Source: Synechococcus sp. CC9311 (lineage in GTDB: Bacteria > Cyanobacteriota > Cyanobacteriia > PCC-6307 > Cyanobiaceae). From it: a stretch of 64,000 nucleotides of DNA. A program made the position numbers and the translations under genes. Below, in pieces: positions 28,553 through 35,569 of the stretch (within the stretch, counting starts at the first letter, position 1; the number at the start of each line of letters is the position of its first letter). Below the pieces are notes generated by a model. The model did not search any database. It saw only the letters and a program-made list of their open reading frames with translations, and was not told where the DNA came from. The stretch covers positions 2,232,001 through 2,296,000 of the forward strand of contig NC_008319.1 of NCBI RefSeq assembly GCF_000014585.1, in the 5' to 3' direction.

Positions 28553-28597
28553 TTCGGCCTCACACCAAAAATTGAGGAACTAGACGACTGGCGTCAT
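28116..28597 (-). repeat. 482-bp near-identical repeat, copy A (5' UTR + porin N-terminus)
   Basis: Runs from ~45 nt upstream of the porin 1 ATG through the signal peptide, SLH domain and coiled coil. It aligns without gaps to 30278-30759 (offset 2162). I found three mismatches by eye (the base after GGGTCAT near 28302, one in AAACGTCxGAAA, one in GAGCCACxAGC). Both edges are abrupt: the sequence becomes unrelated after GCGTCAT upstream and divergent inside the barrel. Confidence 0.9.
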
Positions 28598-28896
28598 GTG
28601 TAAATTGATACGTCCGCCAGTCAAATAAAAGGTCATACGTGCCAGACGAGGCAATGGCACACATCAAGCGGCCAAACCCCTCGGCGCCTTCACAAGCCTT
28701 TGTTTTCAGCACCAACGACCCTCATCAGGAGGCTTTGGAGCACCAAACCCACAACGACTGAGAGTGACAGTTGTCCTACTGGCGCAGACTTCGAACCGAA
28801 TGCATAGCTTTTTGGGAAAGCCATGCAGATATTTACAAAGCCTAAAAACCGTCAGGCAATATCTAACTACATACATAAATAACAAAGGCTGAAACA
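28598..28896. other. Intergenic gap between porins, upstream of porin 1
   Basis: No gene is seen here. On the minus strand it must hold the porin 1 promoter, but I cannot mark convincing -35/-10 boxes. The block is unrelated to the sequence found upstream of porin 2, so the two copies have different promoters despite an identical proximal 5' UTR. Confidence 0.5.
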
Positions 28897-28933
28897 ATAA
28901 AAAGCCCCTCAAGTGCCGATGCACATAAGGGGC
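28897..28933 (-). terminator. Rho-independent terminator of porin 2
   Basis: On the minus strand GCCCCT (from 28933) pairs with AGGGGC (to 28904), with an inner GTGC/GCAC stem around a 4-nt loop and then a T run read from A 28903-28899. It lies ~65 nt beyond the porin 2 stop. Confidence 0.85.
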
Positions 28934-28998
28934 AAGAAAAACGATCAGCTAAATTGCGAAGAATCTCTCAAAAGAGAGTTCAACTAAAGCCTGACTGA

Positions 28999-30714
28999 TC
29001 AGAACTTGAAGGTGGTCTTCACAAGTCCGCCAAAGTTATTGAAGGTGTCGTCAGAACCACCCTCAAGATTGTTGGTCGCGAATCCAAGTGGGCGGCTCAA
29101 GTAGTACAGGGCTGGAGTCACAGAGATGTTATCTGTGACTTGGAACTGATACCACCATTCCCATGCATAGTTGCCATCAGCAACGAAATCACTTCCGCCA
29201 TTGATGTCAGAATCGTTGTCCCAGCTAGTCACGAAGGTGGGCTGACCAACGGCCATGCCAAGAGTATTGCCCTTCAGGAAGGCATCAGCCCATTGAATAC
29301 CTACGTACCAAGATTGTGATGTAGCGCCATCAATTGAACCGTTGAGCCCAAAAGCGCCCCCAAAATCAGCATTTGAGATGTCAACAGAGTTGTAACCCCA
29401 ACCAGCGCTGATACTAGGAATCCAACTGGCTTCCTCAGGTGTCCACCATGCACTCAAGCCAAAAGAGTTAGTAGTGCCGAGAGCGCTGAAAAGGTTGGCA
29501 GTAGGGGTGCCGTTACCGGCATAAATACCAGCTCCGTTGTTACCTGATGCGTAGTTGTACGCAGCAGCTAAACCCCAGTTTTCAGGAGCGTAAGCAATCT
29601 GTACTGTGCCACTAGAAGATGCACAATCTGTGGCGATGCCACCACAGTCGCTTGCATCTCTGAGGAAAGCATTCGTGTCAGCAACACCAGGAGTGCTGTT
29701 ACTTCCGTTACCACTCACGTAGTTAGCACTGATGCTGAAGTCATTCGACTCCCAGCTCAAACCACCACCAGCACCAAGCTGAAGGTTGTAGGTCTGAGGC
29801 GCACCGGCGTAGGTGAAGAAGTCGAGGACGGTATCAGTTGGGTATGCACTGGGCCATACAGCCAGCATGTCGTCCTGACGAACCCTGCCACCGACTGTTG
29901 CTGTGAAATTGCTACCGATTGGGAACTGGTACCAAAGTCGGTTCACCACGACGTTGTTAGGAGAACCTTCTTCAAAGGCTGTCTCCATAGCGTCGAGGCC
30001 AACATAGCCGCCGCCGCTATATGCCGAATCGGCAAAGTTGCCACCACGCAACATCGTGCGGAACAAATCCTTACCAGTAAAGCTGGTGTCCAGGAAGAGT
30101 CGCAGGTCGTAGTTGAAAGTGGTTGCACCTATGTCAGCAGCAGCTGCATCTGCACGTTTCTCACCAACAAACCCAACTGCATTGGGATTAACAATGCCTA
30201 AAACATCAGCTACACCCTGCCTTGCATCACCACCGAAGCTGTTAGCGCCGATCACGAAGGTGGCTTGGCCCTTCAGTTTGGTGGTGGTGGAGAACTGAGT
30301 TGCTTCCAGTTCACCAACGCGGGCTTCAAGTCCGTCAACACGGCCCTTGAGGATGGCGAGTTCCTTTTCGAACTCTTTCATCAGGCGCTTCAGCTCGTCG
30401 GTCACTTCGGTGACGCGGTCGAGACAGGCGTTCAACAGAGCAGCCGCTTCAAAGCGGGTCATGGCCCTGTTGCCGCGGTAGGTGCCGTTGGGGTAACCAG
30501 CAACACAGCCGTAGCGCTCGATCAGGTTGCTAAGTGCCTGATAAGCCCAGTCGGTTGGGTAAACGTCAGAAAACTGAGTGATGCTGGTGACTTGCTCGCC
30601 AGAAGCGGCGTAGTCAGACACACCATTGATATTGAGCTCAGTGGCGTTTGCAGCCACAGGTGCCAAAAGGCCCAGGGCAGCTGGAGCCACTAGCAGTTGA
30701 TGGAAAAGTTTCAT
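28999..30714 (-). CDS. SLH-domain OprB-type porin (copy 2)
   Basis: 571-aa paralogue of copy 1 with the same signal peptide, SLH domain and coiled coil (first ~148 residues essentially identical) and a diverged beta-barrel ending KTTFKF. Differences cluster in predicted external loops, e.g. NPNAVGFVGEKRADA replaces a different loop in copy 1, while strands such as NFTATVGGRVRQDDMLAVWP are conserved. It carries its own terminator and therefore its own transcript. The tandem arrangement suggests duplication with later homogenisation of the 5' third. Confidence 0.93.
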   Translation of the reverse strand: MKLFHQLLVAPAALGLLAPVAANATELNINGVSDYAASGEQVTSITQFSDVYPTDWAYQALSNLIERYGCVAGYPNGTYRGNRAMTRFEAAALLNACLDRVTEVTDELKRLMKEFEKELAILKGRVDGLEARVGELEATQFSTTTKLKGQATFVIGANSFGGDARQGVADVLGIVNPNAVGFVGEKRADAAAADIGATTFNYDLRLFLDTSFTGKDLFRTMLRGGNFADSAYSGGGYVGLDAMETAFEEGSPNNVVVNRLWYQFPIGSNFTATVGGRVRQDDMLAVWPSAYPTDTVLDFFTYAGAPQTYNLQLGAGGGLSWESNDFSISANYVSGNGSNSTPGVADTNAFLRDASDCGGIATDCASSSGTVQIAYAPENWGLAAAYNYASGNNGAGIYAGNGTPTANLFSALGTTNSFGLSAWWTPEEASWIPSISAGWGYNSVDISNADFGGAFGLNGSIDGATSQSWYVGIQWADAFLKGNTLGMAVGQPTFVTSWDNDSDINGGSDFVADGNYAWEWWYQFQVTDNISVTPALYYLSRPLGFATNNLEGGSDDTFNNFGGLVKTTFKF

Positions 30715-30759
30715 TTCGGCCTCACACCAAAAATTGAGGAACTAGACGACTGGCGTCAT
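30278..30759 (-). repeat. 482-bp near-identical repeat, copy B (5' UTR + porin N-terminus)
   Basis: Partner of 28116-28597. The shared block ends at the same GCGTCAT upstream (30759) and within the same codon region downstream of the coiled coil. No indel is seen along its length. Confidence 0.9.
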
Positions 30760-31497
30760 CAAGAAAATATTCAAGCGACTCAATCGATTTAATTAGTACT
30801 GTGACAGAAAAGACAATGGAATGTATTCCACGAGACAAAAACAAGCCAAAAAGTATTTTTTGCGACAAAAATCGCCAGCCACGTCTTGCCACGAACACAA
30901 GCGAAGAGGCAGGCAAGGCGAAAACCGAAAAGCCATTTTGTATCTTCAGCTACACAAAAACGGGTTGCACTTTTTAGCTGCAACGAAATGCATTAAAAGA
31001 CACATTACAGTCAACCATGGGATTAGACAAATAAAAACAAATGCCACATCCCTAGAAAATAATTACAATTTTCCCGAAAAACTAGCACCAGAAACACTTA
31101 CCGCGAAACAAGAGACGAAGCAGGAAAGCGATCACTACTTAAGAACATTGAATCGATGAGACCTCAAACAATGTTTTCTATCAAGAGAAAAAAGCAGAAG
31201 AGGAGGCAGTAATAGTAGTCAATTCATCAATGAACCGAGGAGTCACGCAAAGGGCTCACCTAACATCCACAATCGACTTCAACTGGAATGGATGAGAGCA
31301 ATCGACGAAACATCTAGGAAACCCACAGAACACTTCCCCCAAGAACCCAACCCTTAGAAACATACTCAACAGAAAATCTGAAGCCTCAAAATGCCACCAA
31401 TCCACTGCAGGCATTAAGTATTTACTACAGTTGAAGCCCTCACGCAGATACCTATGCGCTTGAGGAGCATAATGCTTATTTGGATTGACAGTTGCTG
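30760..31497. other. 738-bp AT-rich stretch without a supported gene
   Basis: This stretch must contain the porin 2 promoter (minus strand) and the promoter of the membrane-protein gene at 31498 (plus strand). A 112-codon plus-strand frame (30821-31159) is present but is very rich in Lys/Gln/Thr with no hydrophobic core or ribosome site, and I do not regard it as a gene. Base composition is visibly more A-rich than in the flanking core genes. I see no stable long hairpin or repeat. Confidence 0.5.
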
Positions 31498-32142
31498 ATG
31501 GCGCGAACAAAGCTACACAATCTCCGCAAGGCGATCATCGTTGCAGTAATTCCTAGCCTGATTGTCTACGCGCTGGCCATCATCCTTAGCGCCATGGCTG
31601 GAATAGAAGGAATTCTGGTCATCAGAGACCTTGCTCAAACATGCAAATCCGCTCTAGGCATTGGCCTAATTTCAAACCTAGGGTACCTTTTCTGGATCGC
31701 AACAGCCGCTATCGCACTCTTTACCGCATACAGCACACCAACACATAGCCAGCACAAATTAAAAGAACTATTGCTTTGCGGGGGCTGGTTTTCGTTCATA
31801 CTTTGCATAGACGATATGTTCTTGCTACATGACAGATACATTGGCCAAGAGTTCCTATATGTAGTCTACGCGATATTCGCCTTTCTTATTGTTTTCAGGT
31901 TCCAAGACCAGCTGTTAAAAAATGGAGGAGAAATATTCATCTTAGCAGCTACGCTATTAGCTTTTTCTGTATTAACCGACAAATTCCAACGCGATCTCGT
32001 CGACATCCTGCCAGTCAAATACGAAGCTCTACAGATTTTCGAAGAAGGAGTGAAATTTCTCGGAATATCTGCATGGTTCTATTTTTGGTGGACCACCTCC
32101 TCAAAATTCATAAGAAATGCAGTGGGCCAGCAAAACCATTAG
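31498..32142 (+). CDS. Unrecognised multi-pass membrane protein
   Basis: 214-aa protein with about six hydrophobic segments (AIIVAVIPSLIVYALAIIL, NLGYLFWIATAAIALFTAY, and later ones). Polar motifs sit at membrane edges: CIDDMFLLHDRYIGQEF between helices, and KYEALQIFEEGVKFLGISAWFYFWW near the end. The paired acidic residues and the His in or near helices hint at an enzyme or channel, but I assign no function. ATG 31498 is preferred over TTG 31492. The next plus-strand gene follows after 36 nt, so they probably form an operon within an AT-rich segment. Confidence 0.7.
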   Translation: MARTKLHNLRKAIIVAVIPSLIVYALAIILSAMAGIEGILVIRDLAQTCKSALGIGLISNLGYLFWIATAAIALFTAYSTPTHSQHKLKELLLCGGWFSFILCIDDMFLLHDRYIGQEFLYVVYAIFAFLIVFRFQDQLLKNGGEIFILAATLLAFSVLTDKFQRDLVDILPVKYEALQIFEEGVKFLGISAWFYFWWTTSSKFIRNAVGQQNH

Positions 32143-32178
32143 CCATTCGTCAATTCGATAGTATTACCTGAGCATCTA

Positions 32179-32853
32179 ATGAGCAAAAGAAAATTCAAAA
32201 AAGAAATTTCAAGGATTGTCAGTAGTCTTGACCTCAGGCCAATTTACTTCCTTATTATTTTTTACACAGCTATTCGGTGGCTACCTTTTGGGATCTTTGG
32301 TTGGCTTCAGAATGAAGACGGTCTTCTCGAATGGGCCAGCGTTGCAGCATTATTAACTGCAGGCTGGACTATTGGGAAAATACTGAATCGTAGCAAACAC
32401 AATTGGGCCACATATACGGGTTGGATCATATTGCTAATCCTATGTCTAGTGTTTGCAGGTGAAGAAATTGCTTGGGGAGAAAGGTTACACGGAATAGGTA
32501 TAGAAGCAATACGCTCCGTAAACACACAACAGGAAACGACTCTTCACAATATACGTGGATTCCAAAACCGCGGTCTTCTAAATCTTGGCTGGTCATCCCT
32601 TGGATTAATTCTTGGTCTTAGCTGGATGCTTCGTCCAAATTTTCAACCGTTGCCAGCATCAAGGCAATGTCTTTATTTTCTAATACCAGGAATCTGGTAT
32701 GGAATTTTCCACGCCTGCAACCACACTGAGGATTGTTTGATCACATTTGCCAATCACCAAGAAATCTATGAATTTTTAGTTGCAGTGGGCTTATTGGCTC
32801 ACACCCGCTACCGGTGGCGTCAATCTTCCACAGATCGATCTGATAAAACGTAA
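32179..32853 (+). CDS. Unrecognised membrane protein, paralogue of the convergent gene (copy 1)
   Basis: 224-aa membrane protein with ~6 helices. It carries AGEEIAWGERLHGIGIEAIR, then VNTQQETTLHN, and NHQEIYEFLVAVGLLAH, which line up with the convergent neighbour (AAEEISWGERL, VNTQGETTLHN, NDQEIFECLLAIGL). The signature therefore defines a family, with a double Glu, Trp-Gly-Glu-Arg and Thr-Thr-Leu-His-Asn as likely functional residues in the membrane. The function is unknown. ATG 32179. The 3' end overlaps the convergent paralogue by 34 nt. Confidence 0.75.
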   Translation: MSKRKFKKEISRIVSSLDLRPIYFLIIFYTAIRWLPFGIFGWLQNEDGLLEWASVAALLTAGWTIGKILNRSKHNWATYTGWIILLILCLVFAGEEIAWGERLHGIGIEAIRSVNTQQETTLHNIRGFQNRGLLNLGWSSLGLILGLSWMLRPNFQPLPASRQCLYFLIPGIWYGIFHACNHTEDCLITFANHQEIYEFLVAVGLLAHTRYRWRQSSTDRSDKT

Positions 32854-33515
32854 ACCTTGAAAGACCACCAAGCATGCAACGCCAATCCTATTGCCAATAA
32901 ACATTCAAATATTTCTTGATCATTTCTAATTCTATCCAAATTAGCAATCCATGACAAATCGAAATAGGCGTAGAATGCGCTTACAGGGAGGAAGTAGAGA
33001 CTAAACCAGCGCCTAGGGAATGCCGTTAACTTGGGCCAAAAGCGCCAACCCAAATATCCAAAAATCAGGCCAGTTATAATAAATGAAACATGAAGTCCTC
33101 CTTGCAGTGCCTCCATGTTGTGCAGTGTTGTTTCACCCTGGGTATTAACTTCCCTAATAAAACCAAGACCGACCCCGGTCAACCGCTCTCCCCAACTAAT
33201 TTCTTCAGCCGCAACAAAAAGATTAAAGGCTGCCAAGAGCCACCAGCTTCGACGCTGCCTCCCGGTCCCCATGTTTGTGCCACGACAGGCCACTACAGCA
33301 CTAAATAGAGCCGCAAATGAATAACAGAAAAACTGAATCCACTGGATCAGTCCGTCATCACCTTGGCGCAGCCAGTTAAAAAAACCAAAAGGTATAAAGT
33401 AAGCAACTGCATAGATAACGATCAAAGCCAAAAGAGGCTTAATATCTACTTGAGGGCGCAGCTCCCCCCAAGGCGTACTGATAATATGGGCGGTATTTGG
33501 CTTTGCGGTGTCCAT
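32820..33515 (-). CDS. Unrecognised membrane protein, paralogue of the convergent gene (copy 2)
   Basis: 231-aa membrane protein from ATG 33515 (a TTG lies one codon earlier). The helix order and signature residues match copy 1: both begin with a PFGxFxWL helix end (IPFGFFNWLRQGDDGLIQW versus LPFGIFGWLQNEDGLLEW), share the EEIxWGERL and VNTQxETTLHN blocks and end in an HxxW/RxRW helix. It is head-on to copy 1, with 34 nt of shared coding sequence at the 3' ends. Its own upstream region (33516-33698) separates it from the DUF2079 gene. Confidence 0.75.
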   Translation of the reverse strand: MDTAKPNTAHIISTPWGELRPQVDIKPLLALIVIYAVAYFIPFGFFNWLRQGDDGLIQWIQFFCYSFAALFSAVVACRGTNMGTGRQRRSWWLLAAFNLFVAAEEISWGERLTGVGLGFIREVNTQGETTLHNMEALQGGLHVSFIITGLIFGYLGWRFWPKLTAFPRRWFSLYFLPVSAFYAYFDLSWIANLDRIRNDQEIFECLLAIGLALHAWWSFKVYVLSDRSVED

Positions 33516-33698
33516 CAAGGCTTCAAGCTATTGACAACACTTTAATGACGGGGAGTAAGGGCAAGGTCAACTTGCTTCACACTTAAATCCCATAGAAAAA
33601 TTGGTGAGCCATCTCTGCTCCAGCAAGCACAGATTGGGTACACTGAAGATTCACTATTAAACTCCAACAATCTCTTAGTTCTTGTTACCCGTGCAACC

Positions 33699-35132
33699 TT
33701 GACGTATTCCGCAAGAACCAACGTCAGAAGTCAACTCTTGGCCTCAATGGTGGTGGGGCTGGTCTGGTGGCTGAGCTCAGCCTTGCGACATCTATGGCTA
33801 CAAAGTAATGGCTTTGACCTTGGGATTTACGACCAGGTGGCATGGCAAATCAGTCGTGGGCTTGAGCCACGCTCCTCAATGCTTGGCCTGCATCACATGG
33901 GAAACCACGGAGCGTGGGCTTTCTATCTTATCGGGGCTGCTTATTACCTATGGCCAAGCATCCAATGGCTGCTTGCCAGTCAAGCTTTCAGCTTGGCCCT
34001 CACCGCGCTTCCTCTTGCTGCCCTTTGGCGACAAGCTCTTTTACCAGAACGCCTTAGTTGGCTGCCCTGCCTGCTTTGGTGGCTACAGCCGCAAGTCTTC
34101 AATACCAACTTATTTGATTTTCACCCAGAAGTTTGGGCAATGCCTGCAATGGCCAGCTGCATCTGGTGCAGTCGTGCCCAAAAGCCCTTGCCATGGGTTC
34201 TTTGCCTTCTATGGCTGCTTGGCTGCCGTGACGGATTAGCACTTGTAGTAATAGGACTGGGATTGGCGGAGCTGGCTCAGCGACGCTGGCGATGGGGATT
34301 CTCTGCCATCGGTCTTGGCTTAGGCTGGATACTAATGCTAAGCGAATGGCTGTATCCCTTACTCAACGGCCCTGATCAAGGGCCCGCTGCGTTAAGCAGA
34401 TTCAGCAGTCTCGGAGACAGCATTCCTTCGATCCTATTAAGCAGCCTGCAAAGGCCCTGGGTTTTAGTTGACGTAGTGCCCTGGCTAGAACTGCCCATCT
34501 ATGGGTTGTTGCTCACACTCCCAACAGCTTTGTTCTGGCGTCGGCGCTCATTAACAGTGCTACTGGCTGCATTGCCACTCGTACTTGTGAATTTAATATC
34601 AAGTAACGCTGCCCAACGCAACTTGGTGCATCATTACAATTTACCAATTGCCGTAATTGCAGTGGTCGCTGCAATTGATGGATTAAAAACAAGCGGATGT
34701 CGAATGTGGCCCTGGCGCCGTTTAGCTTGGGCAGCCGTTTGTTGGGCAGCACTGGCGAAGCCATGGTTCTTTGGCGGGAATTACCTCAGCAGATTGGATC
34801 AAATTGCAGATGTGAATGAAGCATTGCGCCTTATTCCAGCAGAAAGTCGAGTCATAACCACTAGCCATTTGGCTCCACAGTTGACGCATCGGCGCCAGGT
34901 AGAAGCAATCGGACAGAAACCGTTAAATCTGAAACGCCTCGATCGTTTCGATGTGATGCTTGTCAATCCATCCGACCCTGGTTGGCAATCAAGGACCTCT
35001 GTTCAAATCAAGGCTTTGGAGCTTGCAAAAGAAGCCAAATGGTATTGCCAAAGCTGGACAAGCGAGCTCGAACTTTGCAAGAAACTTAAGGAAGCAACCG
35101 ATTCTAGTAATGATAACGATGCCCCTAAATGA
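33699..35132 (+). CDS. DUF2079 membrane protein
   Basis: 477-aa integral membrane protein with ~10 helices. The family signature is at the N-terminus: SNGFDLGIYDQVAWQISRG followed by LGLHHMGNHGAWAFYLIGA and LFDFHPEVWAMP, as in DUF2079 proteins, which resemble GT-C glycosyltransferases or mannosyltransferases (Asp and His residues in the first loops). The soluble C-terminus (RVITTSHLAPQLTHRR...) is also typical. A lipid-linked sugar transfer is plausible but unproven. The start is TTG 33699; ATG 33747 is an alternative. The stop codon sits inside a 13-bp hairpin (35121-35155). Confidence 0.8.
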   Translation: MTYSARTNVRSQLLASMVVGLVWWLSSALRHLWLQSNGFDLGIYDQVAWQISRGLEPRSSMLGLHHMGNHGAWAFYLIGAAYYLWPSIQWLLASQAFSLALTALPLAALWRQALLPERLSWLPCLLWWLQPQVFNTNLFDFHPEVWAMPAMASCIWCSRAQKPLPWVLCLLWLLGCRDGLALVVIGLGLAELAQRRWRWGFSAIGLGLGWILMLSEWLYPLLNGPDQGPAALSRFSSLGDSIPSILLSSLQRPWVLVDVVPWLELPIYGLLLTLPTALFWRRRSLTVLLAALPLVLVNLISSNAAQRNLVHHYNLPIAVIAVVAAIDGLKTSGCRMWPWRRLAWAAVCWAALAKPWFFGGNYLSRLDQIADVNEALRLIPAESRVITTSHLAPQLTHRRQVEAIGQKPLNLKRLDRFDVMLVNPSDPGWQSRTSVQIKALELAKEAKWYCQSWTSELELCKKLKEATDSSNDNDAPK

Positions 35133-35155
35133 GCAAAAACTACTCATTTAGGGGC
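35121..35155. terminator. 13-bp perfect hairpin across the DUF2079 stop codon
   Basis: GCCCCTAAATGAG (35121-35133) is exactly complementary to CTCATTTAGGGGC (35143-35155) around a 9-nt loop. Neither side has a clean T run; the minus-strand exit reads ATCGTTATCATT. It could end transcripts from both directions: the DUF2079 mRNA and the short minus-strand transcript that carries the 17-aa ORF. Confidence 0.6.
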
Positions 35156-35211
35156 TCTCGCCGGGCCTGCTCTGTCGCAGAACCGATTGATCTAGGAACT
35201 AGATGCCGTAA

Positions 35212-35265
35212 TCAGACGGCGTTCTCCGCGATCAGCAAACCCTGAATTAAAGAACTAGAACTCAT
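35212..35265 (-). CDS. Candidate 17-aa peptide ORF with strong Shine-Dalgarno
   Basis: ATG 35265-35263 to TGA 35214-35212 encodes MSSSSLIQGLLIAENAV. Immediately upstream is AGGAGGAGGTG, among the best ribosome sites in the window, at 5-8 nt spacing. No homology is recognised. It could be a leader peptide, a small regulator or the reporter ORF of a riboswitch. A small hairpin (ATCTAG/CTAGAT, 35190-35204) and then the 13-bp hairpin at 35121-35155 follow. Coding status rests on the ribosome site alone. Confidence 0.45.
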   Translation of the reverse strand: MSSSSLIQGLLIAENAV

Positions 35266-35347
35266 GGACACCTCCTCCTGAAGGGATAAGTGGACGCCGG
35301 CGATGCATTCGGAGACATCTCGGAGTTAAAAACCACGAGACACCTCC
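35266..35347 (-). promoter_or_regulatory. Riboregulator-like leader with alternative anti-Shine-Dalgarno pairing
   Basis: Read on the minus strand, GGAGGTGTCTCG (35347-35336) pairs over 12 bp (three central G-U type pairs) with CGAGATGTCTCC (35322-35311) around a 13-nt loop. The first nine bases of the left arm, GGAGGTGTC, recur exactly at 35275-35267, where they form the Shine-Dalgarno region of the 17-aa ORF. GATGTCTCC of the right arm can therefore pair either with the left arm (ribosome site free) or with the ribosome site itself (9 bp, site closed). This is what the sequence shows; the switch function is inference. Confidence 0.6.
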
Positions 35348-35512
35348 ACAAAGCTGCGAACTGTACCTTCACATTCTAACCGCAACCTCTCCAGAGAGCG
35401 GCAAAAATCAATCTTAAATAAACTGACACCACAATCGGCGGTAGTTAGTCATTTTAAATTCCTAAAAGACATCCAAATTTACTTTATCAAAACTGAAAAA
35501 TTTAGAAGGCAT
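35348..35512. other. AT-rich spacer upstream of the riboregulator-like leader
   Basis: No gene is seen. On the minus strand it should contain the promoter of the leader/17-aa ORF transcript. TTGATT-like and TAGAAT-like hexamers occur (35412-35407 and around 35376) but their spacing is not convincing, so I do not call boxes. A small GUUC-GCA-GCUU-UGU hairpin directly precedes the left arm. Confidence 0.4.
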
Positions 35513-35536
35513 AAAAAAATGCCCTAAAAAGGGCAT
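35513..35536 (-). terminator. Rho-independent terminator of psbD
   Basis: On the minus strand ATGCCC (35536-35531) pairs with GGGCAT (35524-35519) around a 6-nt loop and is followed by seven T (A run 35519-35513). It lies 34 nt after the psbD stop, so psbD is transcribed alone here. Confidence 0.92.
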
Positions 35537-35569
35537 TTGTGAATTTGATTTAAAATCTTTAATCTGAAT

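Larger units (their letters stand above)
30760..33700. other. AT-rich accessory segment
   Basis: From the edge of the porin 2 repeat to the DUF2079 gene, base composition by eye is clearly more A/T-rich than the core genes on both sides. The three genes inside are unrecognised membrane proteins with AT-biased codons (e.g. many AAA, ATT, TTA). No integrase, tRNA or direct repeat marks an edge. Horizontal gain is an inference from composition and novelty only. Confidence 0.5.

Noticed and set aside
28055-28603. 182-codon plus-strand ORF opposite the porin 1 N-terminus, with a twin opposite porin 2
   Set aside because: The two are alike only because the underlying repeat is nearly identical. 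The real coding frame is the porin signal peptide and SLH domain.
30821-31159. 112-codon plus-strand ORF between porin 2 and the membrane-protein gene
   Set aside because: Composition follows the AT-rich DNA (Lys, Gln, Thr, Asn), with no domain pattern, no ribosome site and no hydrophobic core. It also runs through the porin 2 promoter region.
31140-31260. Possible small RNA from purine-rich sequence (GAAAAAAGCAGAAGAGGAGG)
   Set aside because: AGGAGG is present, but no in-frame start with a meaningful ORF follows and no stable hairpin or terminator is near.
35266-35400. Direct assignment to the glutamine (Downstream-peptide/glnA) riboswitch class
   Set aside because: Location before a tiny ORF fits, but I cannot find the conserved GGAAGUA-type core. 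It is kept only as a hypothesis to test with covariance models.
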